DNA of 64,000 nt. It comes from Actinomadura chibensis NBRC 106107 (GTDB lineage Bacteria; Actinomycetota; Actinomycetes; Streptosporangiales; Streptosporangiaceae). The position numbers and the translations under genes were made by a program. Location of the stretch: contig NZ_BCQP01000022.1 in NCBI RefSeq assembly GCF_001552135.1, positions 1 through 64,000 on the forward strand, given 5' to 3'. The notes under the pieces were generated by a model. It was not told the origin of the DNA, searched no databases, and worked only from the letters and a program-made list of their open reading frames with translations. Positions 17,920 through 26,822 of the stretch are shown here, piece after piece (positions within the stretch are counted from its first letter, which is position 1; every line of letters begins with the position of its first letter).

Positions 17920-19017
17920 CTAGCCCGCCTTCCTCTTCAAGAAGTCGAGTACCTGCGGGAACACTTCGGTGTCGACGTACGCGCCCATGAAGGCGTCCTG
18001 GTGGCCGTACCCGGGCAGGACCGCCAGCTCGTGCAGGCCCGGCGTGACCCTTTCAAGCCGTCGGTAGCAGACGATGTTGGAGTCGGTGAACACGTGGTTG
18101 CGGTCTCCGGTGAGGAACAGGATCGGTGTCGTGACGTCCGCGGCGTTCGCGAGGTAGTCGTCCGGCAGGTCCTTGTGCCGCGGGTCGCGGCGGTCGTACT
18201 TCACCGCGCGTCCGGCCCGCACCATCTTGAGGATGTGCCGGTAGTAGTTGACGTTGCAGGCCCCGAACAGGTCGGGGAGCCGGCCGTGGGTGACCGGCGA
18301 CATCTTCTCGTGGGAGAAGATCGGTTTCCCGCCGCCCCACATGAAGCTGAGCATGTGGCACGCGGGCTCGTCGCACGTTCGGTGGAACGGCGCGACCGAC
18401 TTGGCGAGCAGCCAGCCGCGGGTCAGCAGCGGCGCCATCCCGTAGCGCGGGTCGAGGTGGCACGGTCCGACGAGGTACTCCATCAGCGGCGGCCCGTAGC
18501 CGAGCTTCATCTTCGACCAGAGCGGCGTGCGCGGCACCAGCGAGACGCTGTTGCACGTCAGGCTGGCGACGCCGGTGACCGTCCCGGCGAACACCGCCAT
18601 CGAGAACGAGATCGCGCCGAGGCAGTGCGTGATCACGTGGATCCGCCGGTCGCCGACGTGGCGGCGCAGCTCCGTGAGCGCCGCCGGATGGTCGTAGAGC
18701 GCGATGTCGTCGAGGGTGTGGCGCTGCGTCTCGGCGTTGTAGGGGTACCGGCCGCTCATCCGGTAGTCCAGCGCCCACACGTCGCCGAACCCGGCGTCGT
18801 GCAGGACGTTCACCAGGTTGGCGTGCTCCGGCATGATGTACATGTCGCTGGACGTCGTCAGGCCGTGCACGAGCAGGACCACGTCGTCGCAGTCGGCGCG
18901 GCGGTAGCGGGTCAGGTTGAGGCCCAGCCCGTCCTCGGTCGCGAAGGGGTGCATGGACATGGCGGCGTCGGTGACGCCCGTATGGGTGAAGCGCGCGATC
19001 CCCCGTTGCTGTCCCAT
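17920..19017 (-). CDS. alpha/beta hydrolase with a cysteine at the nucleophile position, partner of the GMC oxidoreductase
   Basis: The 365-residue product has the alpha/beta-hydrolase order: oxyanion strand VVLLVHGLTTSSD, then WALDYRMSGR, then HVITHCLGAISFSMA, where the nucleophile elbow reads H-C-L-G with C132 in place of serine. An aspartate follows FLTGDRNHVF and a catalytic-type histidine occurs in LPGYGHQDAFMG. No signal peptide is seen. The ATG at 19017 is preferred over one two codons earlier because GGAGGGG is then 8 bp upstream. The gene ends 4 bp before the GMC start, so the two are co-transcribed. Fused versions of this pair are known in actinobacteria; an acyl-ester or steryl-ester substrate is a guess. 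Confidence 0.8.
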   Translation of the reverse strand: MGQQRGIARFTHTGVTDAAMSMHPFATEDGLGLNLTRYRRADCDDVVLLVHGLTTSSDMYIMPEHANLVNVLHDAGFGDVWALDYRMSGRYPYNAETQRHTLDDIALYDHPAALTELRRHVGDRRIHVITHCLGAISFSMAVFAGTVTGVASLTCNSVSLVPRTPLWSKMKLGYGPPLMEYLVGPCHLDPRYGMAPLLTRGWLLAKSVAPFHRTCDEPACHMLSFMWGGGKPIFSHEKMSPVTHGRLPDLFGACNVNYYRHILKMVRAGRAVKYDRRDPRHKDLPDDYLANAADVTTPILFLTGDRNHVFTDSNIVCYRRLERVTPGLHELAVLPGYGHQDAFMGAYVDTEVFPQVLDFLKRKAG

Positions 19018-19116
19018 GGTCATCCCCTCCGGCCCTCTCTGACGCCCTAACCTTGCCAAACGCGGATATCAGCGCGGCATCGTGGAGAACCCGTACTTAC
19101 GAGAACATCAGGACGG

Positions 19117-19139
19117 CACGTACGTACGGGACCTACGTG
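19117..19139. promoter_or_regulatory. inverted repeat upstream of the hydrolase-GMC operon
   Basis: CACGTA (19117-19122) and TACGTG (19134-19139) flank an 11-bp spacer that itself contains CGTACG. It sits 100 bp before the hydrolase start, in the 151-bp gap after the LuxR-type gene. It is a candidate operator; the binding protein is unknown. Confidence 0.4.
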
Positions 19140-19168
19140 AGATGAGAGTCGGAATCAGCCCAGGTGGT

Positions 19169-22135
19169 TCACGGTGTCCGGTTCATCGCCGTCGCGACGC
19201 CGACCCGGGAGGGGACGCCGATCTTGGCGAAGACCCGTGAGAGGTGGGTCTCGACGGTGCGGACGCTGAGGTAGAGCCGCTCGGCGATCTGCTGGTTGCT
19301 GCATCCCTCGGCGACGAGCTGGGCGATCTCGTACTCGCGCGGGGAGAGCCCGAAGGGCATCTCCTGCCGGACCGTCTTCGCACGTGAGCCGCCCGGCGGC
19401 GGGACGCGGACGCCGAGCCGGCGCTGCTCCCGGACGGTCTGGGCGAGCAGTCCGCGCATCCCGCAGGCCTCGAAGATCTCGGCGGCGGCGCGGACGCGTT
19501 CGCGGGCGGCGGCGCGGTCGCCGGCGGCGGCGTGCGCGAGCCCGGCGGCGAGTTCGGCGCGTCCGGCGTCGGGGCGGCGGCCGGTCTTGGCCAGCAGTTC
19601 GGCGGCCTCGGCGGCGCAGGCGGCGGACGCGGCCGGGTCGGCGGCGCGCAGCGCGTGCGCGCGGGCGAGCCGGGCCAGGCCGACGTCGCCGGGCAGCGCG
19701 GGGTTGGCGATGGCGTCGGCGATGTCGGCCCAGTAGGCGGCGTCGCGGCCGTCGGGCGGCGGGGCGTCCTCGGCCGCGCGGACCGACGCGAGCGTCTCGG
19801 CGCAGATGACCAGCGTGTCGAAGTCGAGCCCGAGGGTGCCGTCGCCGCAGGCGGCGATCAGCGCCTCGGCGCCCTCGGCGGTGCGGCCGGCGTTGACCAT
19901 CGCGAGGGCGCGGGCGACGTGGGTCATGTGGGTCCACCACTCGCCCGAGCCGGTGTCGTTGGCGACGGCCTCCTCGCCCGCGCGCAGCGCGCGGTCGTGG
20001 TCGCCCATCCAGCTCGCGGTCAGGCACTGCTGGATCAGCCCGTAGGCCAGGACCTCCTGCGAGCGCAGCTCGCGGCCGACCGCGGCGGCCTCGTCGGCGA
20101 CGGCGGCGGCCTCGGCCATCCGCCCGACCGAGGCCAGGATCCGGGACTGCCCGGCGAGCATGTAGCCGAGGGTGTAGGTCTGGCCGGTCTTGCGGGTGAT
20201 CGACACCAGCCGCTCGGCGTGCCGCAGCGCGCTGTCGTACATGCCGAGGAAGGACTCGGCGAAGATCAGCCAGGCGAAGCTGTCCAGGCAGTCGGCGAAG
20301 TCGGTGTCGGCGGCGGCGGAGAACAGCTGGTCGGCCTTGGTCGCGTAGCCGATCGCCTCCTCCACCGCGCCGCGCCCATAGGACACCATCGGGCGCATCG
20401 CCACGACCGCCGCCGTCAGCCCGGGGCCCCAGCCGGGGCCGCTGTCGGGGATGGTGTCGAGGACGGCCTGCGAGCCCCGGGTGTCGATCCGCTGCATCCG
20501 GTCGTTGACCAGCCGGATGCGCAGGAGCACGGCCTCGGGGGTCTGCCGGTCGGTGATGCGGCGCAGCTCGTCCAGGACGAGGGCGCGGGCCTCGTGGATG
20601 CGGCCGACCTGCCGTTCGACGATGGCGCAGAGCACGACGGCGCGGGCGCGGCGGACGGTGTCGTCCAGCGGCAGCAGCCCCAGCAGCGTGCGGGCGGTCT
20701 CGCGGCCCGCCTCGGCGTGCCCGGACACGGTCTGCACGTGCGCCAGCTCTAGGAGCAGCTCGACCCGGTCGGGATACGCGCCGTCCGCGGCGGGGTCGGT
20801 GCCGTCCGGCATGAGTTCGAGCGCGGCCTCCAGCCAGTACGCGGCGGTGCCCGGCGCCTGATAGGCCACGACCCGCGCCGCCTCCACCAGCGTGCGGATC
20901 GCCTCCCGGTCGCCGAACCGCGCCGACCGCACCACGTGGTGCGCGCGGACGGCGGCGGGCGCGCCCAGCTCGGCCAGCCGCGACGACACCCGCGAGTGCG
21001 CGGCGATCCGCCAGCCCGCCGCCGTGGAGGCGTAGGCCACGTGCCGCACGAGCGGATGCCGGAACCTGAACCGCCCGCCCGGCGCCGGACGTACCACGTC
21101 GTGACCGGTCAGCACGTCCAGCGCGGTGAGCGCGGCGCCCTGCTCCATCTCGGCGGCGACGGCCGCCAGCGCGGGCTCGAACACGTCGGCGGCGACGGCG
21201 GCGCCGCGCGCCATCCGCAGCGCCTCGGGCGGCAGCGCGCTCAACTCCACCTGCAGCGCGGCGCGGACGGCGGGCGGCAGCTCGGTCAGGTTCGCCACGC
21301 CCCGGCCCCAGCCCTGCCGGTCGGGGCCCGCCCCGGCGGGCATGCCCCCCTCGCCCATCTTCGACAGGGCCTCAAGGTAGAACGGGTTCCCGCCGCTGGC
21401 CTTGAACAGCGCCTCGCAGCGGGCCCGGCTCACCTCCGGGCCGAGGAACTCCTCCACCTCGCTCTGGGTGAGCGGGTCGACCGTCACCCGCACGCCCTGC
21501 GGCCCGGCCGCGTCCACCAGCGCCGCCAGCCGCGGCGACGCCTGCGCGGGCCGGTAGGCCACCGAGATCAGCACGCGGGCGCGCGGCGGATGCCGGACCA
21601 GGTGGTCCAGCAGCTCGATCGTCGCGTCGTCGGCCCAGTGCAGGTCGTCCAGGATCAACACGAGCCCGTGCGGGTCGGCGAGCTCCTCCAGCGCGTGCCG
21701 GACGGTCCGGTGCAACTGGTAGCGGGCCACGCCCGAGTCGGGCGACGCGGCGGCCGGGGGATGGTCGGTGAGGTCGGCCAGCGCCGGGAACACGGTGCCG
21801 AGCAGGCGCAGCGCGGCGGGCGACAGGTCGGGCGTGTGCTCTTCGAGGTGGTCGTCGAGGGCATCGACCACGGCGCCGAACGGCATCTCCTGCTCGAACT
21901 CGGCGGCGCGGCCCGCGACGTAGGTCAGCTTGCGCGCGGTCGCGGCGTCGGCCAGCTCGTTCAGCAGCCGCGTCTTGCCCGCGCCCGGCTCGCCGACCAC
22001 GGCGAGGAAGCCGTAGCCGTCCTGGGCGGCGTCCAGGACGCGGCCGATCTCCTCCAGCGCGTCCCGTCGCCCGACGAGCGGAGCGTTGCCGGGACGGGTC
22101 CCGGCGTCGCGTGCCGCACGACCCTCCATGTCCAC
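19169..22135 (-). CDS. LAL-type (large ATP-binding LuxR family) transcriptional regulator
   Basis: The 988-residue product has an N-terminal AAA-like domain with LVGRRDALEEI, Walker A GEPGAGKT (residues 48-55) and Walker B LVLILDDLHWADD. A long helical region with TPR-like alpha-alpha repeats (about residues 400-880) follows, and a C-terminal LuxR helix-turn-helix (LSPREYEIAQLVAEGCSNQQ through YLSVRTVETHLSRVFAKIG). LAL proteins activate catabolic or secondary-metabolic operons upon binding an inducer. It lies just upstream, on the same strand, of the GMC-hydrolase pair and may control it. GTG at 22135 or ATG at 22129 could be the start. Confidence 0.87.
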   Translation of the reverse strand: MDMEGRAARDAGTRPGNAPLVGRRDALEEIGRVLDAAQDGYGFLAVVGEPGAGKTRLLNELADAATARKLTYVAGRAAEFEQEMPFGAVVDALDDHLEEHTPDLSPAALRLLGTVFPALADLTDHPPAAASPDSGVARYQLHRTVRHALEELADPHGLVLILDDLHWADDATIELLDHLVRHPPRARVLISVAYRPAQASPRLAALVDAAGPQGVRVTVDPLTQSEVEEFLGPEVSRARCEALFKASGGNPFYLEALSKMGEGGMPAGAGPDRQGWGRGVANLTELPPAVRAALQVELSALPPEALRMARGAAVAADVFEPALAAVAAEMEQGAALTALDVLTGHDVVRPAPGGRFRFRHPLVRHVAYASTAAGWRIAAHSRVSSRLAELGAPAAVRAHHVVRSARFGDREAIRTLVEAARVVAYQAPGTAAYWLEAALELMPDGTDPAADGAYPDRVELLLELAHVQTVSGHAEAGRETARTLLGLLPLDDTVRRARAVVLCAIVERQVGRIHEARALVLDELRRITDRQTPEAVLLRIRLVNDRMQRIDTRGSQAVLDTIPDSGPGWGPGLTAAVVAMRPMVSYGRGAVEEAIGYATKADQLFSAAADTDFADCLDSFAWLIFAESFLGMYDSALRHAERLVSITRKTGQTYTLGYMLAGQSRILASVGRMAEAAAVADEAAAVGRELRSQEVLAYGLIQQCLTASWMGDHDRALRAGEEAVANDTGSGEWWTHMTHVARALAMVNAGRTAEGAEALIAACGDGTLGLDFDTLVICAETLASVRAAEDAPPPDGRDAAYWADIADAIANPALPGDVGLARLARAHALRAADPAASAACAAEAAELLAKTGRRPDAGRAELAAGLAHAAAGDRAAARERVRAAAEIFEACGMRGLLAQTVREQRRLGVRVPPPGGSRAKTVRQEMPFGLSPREYEIAQLVAEGCSNQQIAERLYLSVRTVETHLSRVFAKIGVPSRVGVATAMNRTP

Positions 22136-22518
22136 ACCCCAACAGTGACAGGCGGCCGATACGCCGTGATCATGCTTCTGTGTAGCTGTTCATGAGACTT
22201 TTGGCGAAATTCACCCTATCGGGTCGAACGTCAATAGGGCGGGGGCAACACGCCCCGCGCCGTGCGCCACTCCGACGGGCGGTCTCTCCGGCACCGTGCT
22301 GACTCACCGTGTTGTTCCCTGTTATCAAGCGTCGTCGCACGCCCCATGTCAACCTCAAGAAGGTAAACCGTCCCCGAGCCGTGACATGCGTCCGCTGACC
22401 TGCGGACGGGCCTTCTCCCTCGCCAGCGGCGGGGCCGCCGGGCCCCGCCGCCGACCTCGGAACGCGCCGACACGGCCACAGGTGGACACATGACCGCGTG
22501 GTCGCTCCGCGCCCTCGG
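22136..22518. other. 383-bp gap between LAL regulator and rhaB, no gene
   Basis: The part next to the LAL start is AT-richer and should hold its promoter; I cannot place a convincing -35/-10 pair. It contains an inverted repeat CCCTAT/ATAGGG (22214-22219 and 22234-22239) flanking a TCGAAC. The rhaB-proximal half is GC-rich and holds the terminator described separately. Confidence 0.4.
22426..22451 (-). terminator. strong GC hairpin after rhaB
   Basis: GCGGCGGGGCC (22426-22436) pairs perfectly with GGCCCCGCCGC (22441-22451) around a GCCG loop. It lies 68 bp past the rhaB stop and would close the leftward rhamnose operon. No T run follows. Confidence 0.6.
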
Positions 22519-23955
22519 TCAGGGCGCCGGGACGGCGAGGAGGGCGGCGGCCGCGTCCCAGCGCGCCGCGTCGCCGGACGGGACGAAGCGGCGCAGCGGC
22601 TGCGTCGCGGCGACGAGGGCCCGCGACTCCGCGAGGCCGCCCGCCGCGCCGTGCGCGCGGGCCTGGGCGAGCACGTTGCCGAGCGCGGTCGCCTCGACCG
22701 GCCCGGCCACGACGGGCAGCCCGCTCGCGTCGGCGGTGAGCTGGCAGAGCAGCTCGTTGCGGCTGCCGCCGCCCACGAGGTGGACGACGTCGACGTCCCG
22801 TCCGGACAGCGCCGCCGCCTGCCGGATCGCGGCGCGGTGCGCGAGGGCGAGGCTGTCCAGCACGCACCGGACGGTCGCGGCGCGCCCCTCCGGCGCGGGC
22901 AGGCCGCGGCGGCGGCAGTGCGCGGCGACCCGGGCGGGCATGCCGCCCGGCGGCAGGAACTCGGGGTCGCCCGCGTCGATCAGCGAGCGCAGGCCGGGGA
23001 CGCGCGCGGCCTCGGCGAGCAGCGCGGTCAGGTCGGGGCCGTCCCACGCGCGCAGGCACTCCTGGAGGAGCCACAGGCCCATCACGTTGCGCAGGTAGCG
23101 GACCGTCCCGTCGACGCCGCCCTCGTTGGTGAAGTTGGCCTTGCGGCTCGCCTCGGTGAGGACGGGCGCGTCCAGCTCGACGCCGACCAGGGACCACGTG
23201 CCGCAGGAGATGTAGGCGAACCGGTCGGTCGCGGCGGGGACGGCGGCGACCGCCGACGCCGTGTCGTGCGACCCGACGGCCACGACCGGGAGGCCGGGGT
23301 GGCCGGTCTCGGCGGCGGCGTCCGGGCGCAGGACGCCGATCGGCGAGCCCGGGTCGCGCAGCGGCGGCAGGATCGCGGCGGGCAGGCCGAGGCGGGAGAG
23401 GAGCTCGCCCGACCACGTGCCGGTGCGGACGTCGAGGAGCCCGGTCGTGGACGCGTTCGTCCGCTCGGCGCCGATCTCCCCGGTGAGCCAGTACGCGAGC
23501 AGGTCGGGGATGAGGAGCAGCGTGCGCGCCCGCGACAGGTCGTCGGCGGCGAGCTGGTAGATCGTGTTGAACGGGAGGAACTGGAGGCCCGACGCCTGGT
23601 AGAGGAGGTCGTCGCCCACGTCGGCGCGGACCCGCTCCATGACGCCGTCGGTTCGCGAGTCGCGGTAGTGGACGGGGTTGCCGAGCAGCGTGCCGTTCCC
23701 GTCCAGCAGCCCGTAGTCGACGGCCCACGAGTCGATGCCGACCGAGGCGAGGCCGGACGGGGCGGAGCGCAGCCCGTCCAGGACATTCCCGTACAGGCCG
23801 AGGACGTCCCAGTACAGGGTGCCGTTCACCCGCACCGGGCGGTTGGGGAAGCGGCGGACCTCGTCCAGCTCCAGCGTGCCGGGCCCGACGCGCGCCGCCA
23901 TCACCCGCCCGCTGGACGCGCCGAGGTCGACGGCCGCGAAACCCGCCTCGCTCAC
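22519..23955 (-). CDS. rhaB: rhamnulokinase
   Basis: The 478-residue product is an FGGY-family sugar kinase. It has the N-terminal phosphate-binding AVDLGASSGRVM, GIDSWAVDYGLLD, the FGGY-fold AVGSHDTASAV and the C-terminal VVHLVGGGSRNELLCQL. The DSWAVDYGLL and NTIYQL segments are typical of rhamnulokinases, which phosphorylate L-rhamnulose at C1 with ATP in the cytoplasm. The GTG at 23955 overlaps the lutC stop (GTGA), so kinase and lactate-oxidation genes form one operon downstream of the LacI gene. The product of its reaction is the substrate of the fused aldolase encoded at 37.6 kb. A GC hairpin follows the gene. Confidence 0.93.
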   Translation of the reverse strand: MSEAGFAAVDLGASSGRVMAARVGPGTLELDEVRRFPNRPVRVNGTLYWDVLGLYGNVLDGLRSAPSGLASVGIDSWAVDYGLLDGNGTLLGNPVHYRDSRTDGVMERVRADVGDDLLYQASGLQFLPFNTIYQLAADDLSRARTLLLIPDLLAYWLTGEIGAERTNASTTGLLDVRTGTWSGELLSRLGLPAAILPPLRDPGSPIGVLRPDAAAETGHPGLPVVAVGSHDTASAVAAVPAATDRFAYISCGTWSLVGVELDAPVLTEASRKANFTNEGGVDGTVRYLRNVMGLWLLQECLRAWDGPDLTALLAEAARVPGLRSLIDAGDPEFLPPGGMPARVAAHCRRRGLPAPEGRAATVRCVLDSLALAHRAAIRQAAALSGRDVDVVHLVGGGSRNELLCQLTADASGLPVVAGPVEATALGNVLAQARAHGAAGGLAESRALVAATQPLRRFVPSGDAARWDAAAALLAVPAP

Positions 23956-24572
23956 GCGACGACCACCACGTCGAGCGTGCGCGGGCCGTGCACGCCCTCC
24001 ACCCGGGACAGCTCGATGTCGCTCGTCGCGGACGGCCCCGACACGAACGTCAGCGGCCGGAGCGGGTCGAGCCGCGCCAGCGCGTCCGGCACGTCCGGGG
24101 CGACCTGCTCCGCGCGCACGACGATCAGGTGGTAGTCGGGGACGAGCGACAGCGCGCGCGGGCCCTGCGCGGCGCCGTGGTCGAGGACGATCGTCCCCGT
24201 CTCGGCGATCGCGGCGGCGCAGCCGGTGACCGCGCCCGCGAGGCCGTCCAGCGCGGCGACCGAGGGGTCGCGGACGAGCGGCGCGCCCACCTCCGACACC
24301 CACTCCGGCGGCAGGTCGGACGGCACCCCGTACGAGCCGGGCCGGGCGGCGAGCCGCCGCGCGACCGTCCCCGGCACGCCGGACGGCGCGACGCGCAGCA
24401 CCGTCGCGCGGTAGTCGGCGACCCGCTCCGCGAACAGCTCCAGGACGTCGCCCTCGTGGTGCCGCCGCCGGTATCCGCGGTCGATCCGGCCGTAGGACGC
24501 GGCGACCTCGGCGGCCGGGCGCGTCGGCGCCACCCGCTCGATCCGGCGGAGTATCTCCTCGCGCGCGTTCAC
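23952..24572 (-). CDS. lutC: LutC-like LUD-domain protein (L-lactate oxidation)
   Basis: The 206-residue product begins with GTG at 24572 and consists of one LUD domain. It has a helical start (NAREEILRRIERVAPTRPA), a central DGLAGAVTGCAAAIAETGTI and a C-terminal LTFVSGPSATSDIELSRVEG, the last being the most conserved segment of LutC proteins. LutABC together oxidise L-lactate to pyruvate in the cytoplasm, and LutC is the smallest subunit. Here it lies between lutB and rhaB, with a 4-bp overlap to rhaB. The context fits lactate arising from rhamnose breakdown by the fused aldolase/dehydrogenase. Confidence 0.88.
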   Translation of the reverse strand: MNAREEILRRIERVAPTRPAAEVAASYGRIDRGYRRRHHEGDVLELFAERVADYRATVLRVAPSGVPGTVARRLAARPGSYGVPSDLPPEWVSEVGAPLVRDPSVAALDGLAGAVTGCAAAIAETGTIVLDHGAAQGPRALSLVPDYHLIVVRAEQVAPDVPDALARLDPLRPLTFVSGPSATSDIELSRVEGVHGPRTLDVVVVA

Positions 24573-24586
24573 CGGACCCTGCCTTT

Positions 24587-24603
24587 CTGGGGGCGACCCC
24601 CAG
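24587..24603. repeat. short G/C-run palindrome, partial relative of the repeat family
   Basis: CTGGGGG and CCCCCAG form a perfect 7-bp stem around CGA in the 43-bp gap between lutB and lutC. It has the G-run/CG/C-run core of the longer repeats but not their ACG-C6-GG tail. In the operon it could also act as a transcript-stabilising or polarity element. Confidence 0.45.
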
Positions 24604-24615
24604 ACCCCGCTGCGG

Positions 24616-26058
24616 TCACCGGGTCTCCTCGCGGCCGCCGTCCGTCCGGGCCCACCAGGCTCGGAACGACTCGGGTGGTGGGGCGGGCGCGTCCCGCGTC
24701 TTGGTCCACGCCGACAGCGGGCCGGGCAGCCGCCGGATCCGCCCGCCGCGCGCCACGATCCGGCGGGACGCCGACGCGCCGCGCTGCGCGAGCCCGAGCC
24801 GGGTGGGGGAGCGCAGCGTCCACCCCGCCGCCGCCATCGCGACCCGTTCGAGGGGATGGCGCGGCCCCCGCTCCACCGCCCGCGCCCGCAGGTGGACGAG
24901 CACCTCCGGGATGTCGATCGCGACCGGGCACGCGTCGAAGCACGCCCCGCACAGCGACGACGCGTACGGCAGCGAGGCGTCCACGTCCGACCCGATGCCC
25001 CTGATCTGCGGGGACAGGATCGCGCCGATCGGCCCCGGATACGGCGACCCGTAGGCGTGGCCGCCCGCCCGCCGGTAGACCGGGCACACGTTCAGGCACG
25101 CGGAGCAGCGGATGCAGCGCAGCGCCTGCCGGCCCACCTCGTCGGCCAGGGTGGCGGTCCTGCCGTTGTCCAGCAGGACGAGATGGAAGTCGCGGGGCCC
25201 GTCGCCGGGGTGCACGCCCGTCCAGGTCGAGGTGTAGGGGTTCATCCGCTCCGCCGTGGACGAGCGCGGCAGCAGTTGCAGGAACACCTCAAGGTCGCGC
25301 CACGACGGGACGATCTTCTCCACGCCCATCACCGAGATCAGCGTCTCCGGGAGCGTGAGGCACATCCGGCCGTTGCCCTCCGACTCCAGGACGACGAGCG
25401 TCCCGGTGTCGGCGACCGCGAAGTTCACCCCCGACACCGCGACCTTCGCCGACAGGAACTTGGCGCGCAGATGCCGCCGCGCCGCCTCCGCGAGCGCGGC
25501 GGGGGAGTCGGTCAGCCCGGCGGGCGCGTCGTCCATCGCGCGCAGGAAGATGTCGCGGATGTCGGACCGGTTGCGGTGGATCGCCGGGACGAGGATGTGC
25601 GACGGGCGGTCGTCCCCGAGCTGGACGATCAGCTCCGCGAGGTCGGTCTCGTAGGCGGCGATCCCCTCCCCGGCCAGGAACTCGTTCAGCCCGATCTCCT
25701 GCGTCGCCATCGACTTGACCTTGACGACCTCGGTCTCGCCGGTCGCCTTCACGAGGCCGGCGACGATCCGGTTCGCCTCGGCGGCGTCGCGCGCCCAGTG
25801 CACCGTCCCGCCGGCGTCCGTGACCTTCTCCTCCAGGACGCGCAGGTAGTGGCCGAGGTTCTCCAGGACGTGGTCCTTGATCTGCTTGCCCGCCTCGCGG
25901 AGCGCGGTCCAGTCGTCCAGTTCGGCGACGGCGTCGGCGCGCCGCGCCCGGATCGTGGTGGTCGCGTGCGCCAGGTTGGCGCGCAGCCGCGCGTCGCCCA
26001 CAGCGCGGCGCGCCGCGTCCGGGAACGACGGCATCCCCACGTACGTGGGCATCGTCAT
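24616..26058 (-). CDS. lutB: LutB-like iron-sulfur lactate oxidation protein
   Basis: The 480-residue product has an N-terminal LUD domain (about residues 60-310, with [16 protein letters not shown] and [20 protein letters not shown]). A ferredoxin-like domain follows with C-x2-C-x2-C-x3-CP ([17 protein letters not shown]) and a second cluster C-x2-C-x3-CP ([13 protein letters not shown]). The C-terminal ~100 residues are basic. This is the LutB/YkgF layout, an electron-transferring subunit of the L-lactate dehydrogenase complex. The ATG at 26058 overlaps the lutA stop. Its position inside the rhamnose locus suggests it handles lactate produced from rhamnose rather than external lactate only. 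Confidence 0.92.
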   Translation of the reverse strand: MTMPTYVGMPSFPDAARRAVGDARLRANLAHATTTIRARRADAVAELDDWTALREAGKQIKDHVLENLGHYLRVLEEKVTDAGGTVHWARDAAEANRIVAGLVKATGETEVVKVKSMATQEIGLNEFLAGEGIAAYETDLAELIVQLGDDRPSHILVPAIHRNRSDIRDIFLRAMDDAPAGLTDSPAALAEAARRHLRAKFLSAKVAVSGVNFAVADTGTLVVLESEGNGRMCLTLPETLISVMGVEKIVPSWRDLEVFLQLLPRSSTAERMNPYTSTWTGVHPGDGPRDFHLVLLDNGRTATLADEVGRQALRCIRCSACLNVCPVYRRAGGHAYGSPYPGPIGAILSPQIRGIGSDVDASLPYASSLCGACFDACPVAIDIPEVLVHLRARAVERGPRHPLERVAMAAAGWTLRSPTRLGLAQRGASASRRIVARGGRIRRLPGPLSAWTKTRDAPAPPPESFRAWWARTDGGREETR

Positions 26059-26768
26059 AGCGGGTCCTCCTCCGTCGCCGCGAGGATCTCGGCGAGGTGG
26101 ACGGTGCGGACCCCCGCGCGGGTGCGGGTGAGCGCGCCGCCGATGTGCATGAGGCACGAGTTGTCGGCCGCGCACAGCGCCTCGGCCCGCGTCCCCCGCA
26201 CGGCGGTGACCTTGTCCGCGCACATCGCCGCCGACACCTCGGGGTTCTTCAGCGCGAACGTCCCGCCGAACCCGCAGCACTCGGCCGCGTCCGGCAGCTC
26301 GGCGAGGTCGATGCCGCGGACCTCGCGCAGCAGCCGCAGCGGGCGGTCGCCGACCCGCAGCATCCGCAGCGAGTGGCACGTCGGGTGGTAGGCGACGCGG
26401 TGCGGGAAGTACGCGCCGACGTCGGTGACGCCGAGCACGTCCACGAGGAACTCCGACAGCTCGTACACGCGCGAGGCGACCCCGGCGGAGCGCGGCGCGA
26501 GCCGCGGATGCCAGTCGCGGACCATCGCCCCGCACGACGCGGACGGCGTCACGACCGCGTCGTAGGGCTCGAACGTCTCCGCGAACCCCTTCACCAGCGG
26601 CAGCGCCTGCCGCCGGTAGCCGGTGTTGAGGTGCATCTGCCCGCAGCACGTCTGCCCGGACGGGAACTCCACGTCGTGGCCGAGCCGCCGCAGCAGCCGG
26701 ACGACCGCCTTCCCCGTCCCCGGGTAGAGCGTGTCGTTGACGCACGTCAGGAACAACGCGACTCTCAC
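26055..26768 (-). CDS. lutA: LutA-like (Fe-S)-binding protein with two CCG domains
   Basis: The 237-residue product has two cysteine-rich CCG domains: [15 protein letters not shown] in the first half and [18 protein letters not shown] in the second, with further cysteines in FLTCVN, YHPTCHS and TPSASCGAM. This is the LutA/YkgE and GlpC/heterodisulfide-reductase type of Fe-S or quinone-linked subunit. It begins with GTG at 26768, directly next to a stretch of 14-bp tandem repeats that supply several GTGAAGGTGG-like initiation sites. It follows the LacI gene and overlaps lutB by 4 bp. Confidence 0.92.
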   Translation of the reverse strand: MRVALFLTCVNDTLYPGTGKAVVRLLRRLGHDVEFPSGQTCCGQMHLNTGYRRQALPLVKGFAETFEPYDAVVTPSASCGAMVRDWHPRLAPRSAGVASRVYELSEFLVDVLGVTDVGAYFPHRVAYHPTCHSLRMLRVGDRPLRLLREVRGIDLAELPDAAECCGFGGTFALKNPEVSAAMCADKVTAVRGTRAEALCAADNSCLMHIGGALTRTRAGVRTVHLAEILAATEEDPL

Positions 26769-26822
26769 AGCGCCACCTTCACAACGCCACCTTCACAGCG
26801 CCACCTTCACAGCGCCACCCTC
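26767..26822 (-). repeat. four tandem 14-bp repeats over the lutA translation start
   Basis: Units at 26767, 26781, 26795 and 26809 read acagcgccaccttc with one base change in the second and one in the fourth. On the coding strand each unit contains GTGAAGGTGG, that is a start-like GTG and an AAGGTGG ribosome site. They fill the 52-bp gap between the lacI stop and the lutA start, as if the initiation region had been duplicated several times. Confidence 0.85.

Noticed and set aside
26767..26822. Possible CRISPR-like or phage-type repeat
   Set aside because: The units are 14 bp, directly adjacent without spacers, and coincide with an initiation region.
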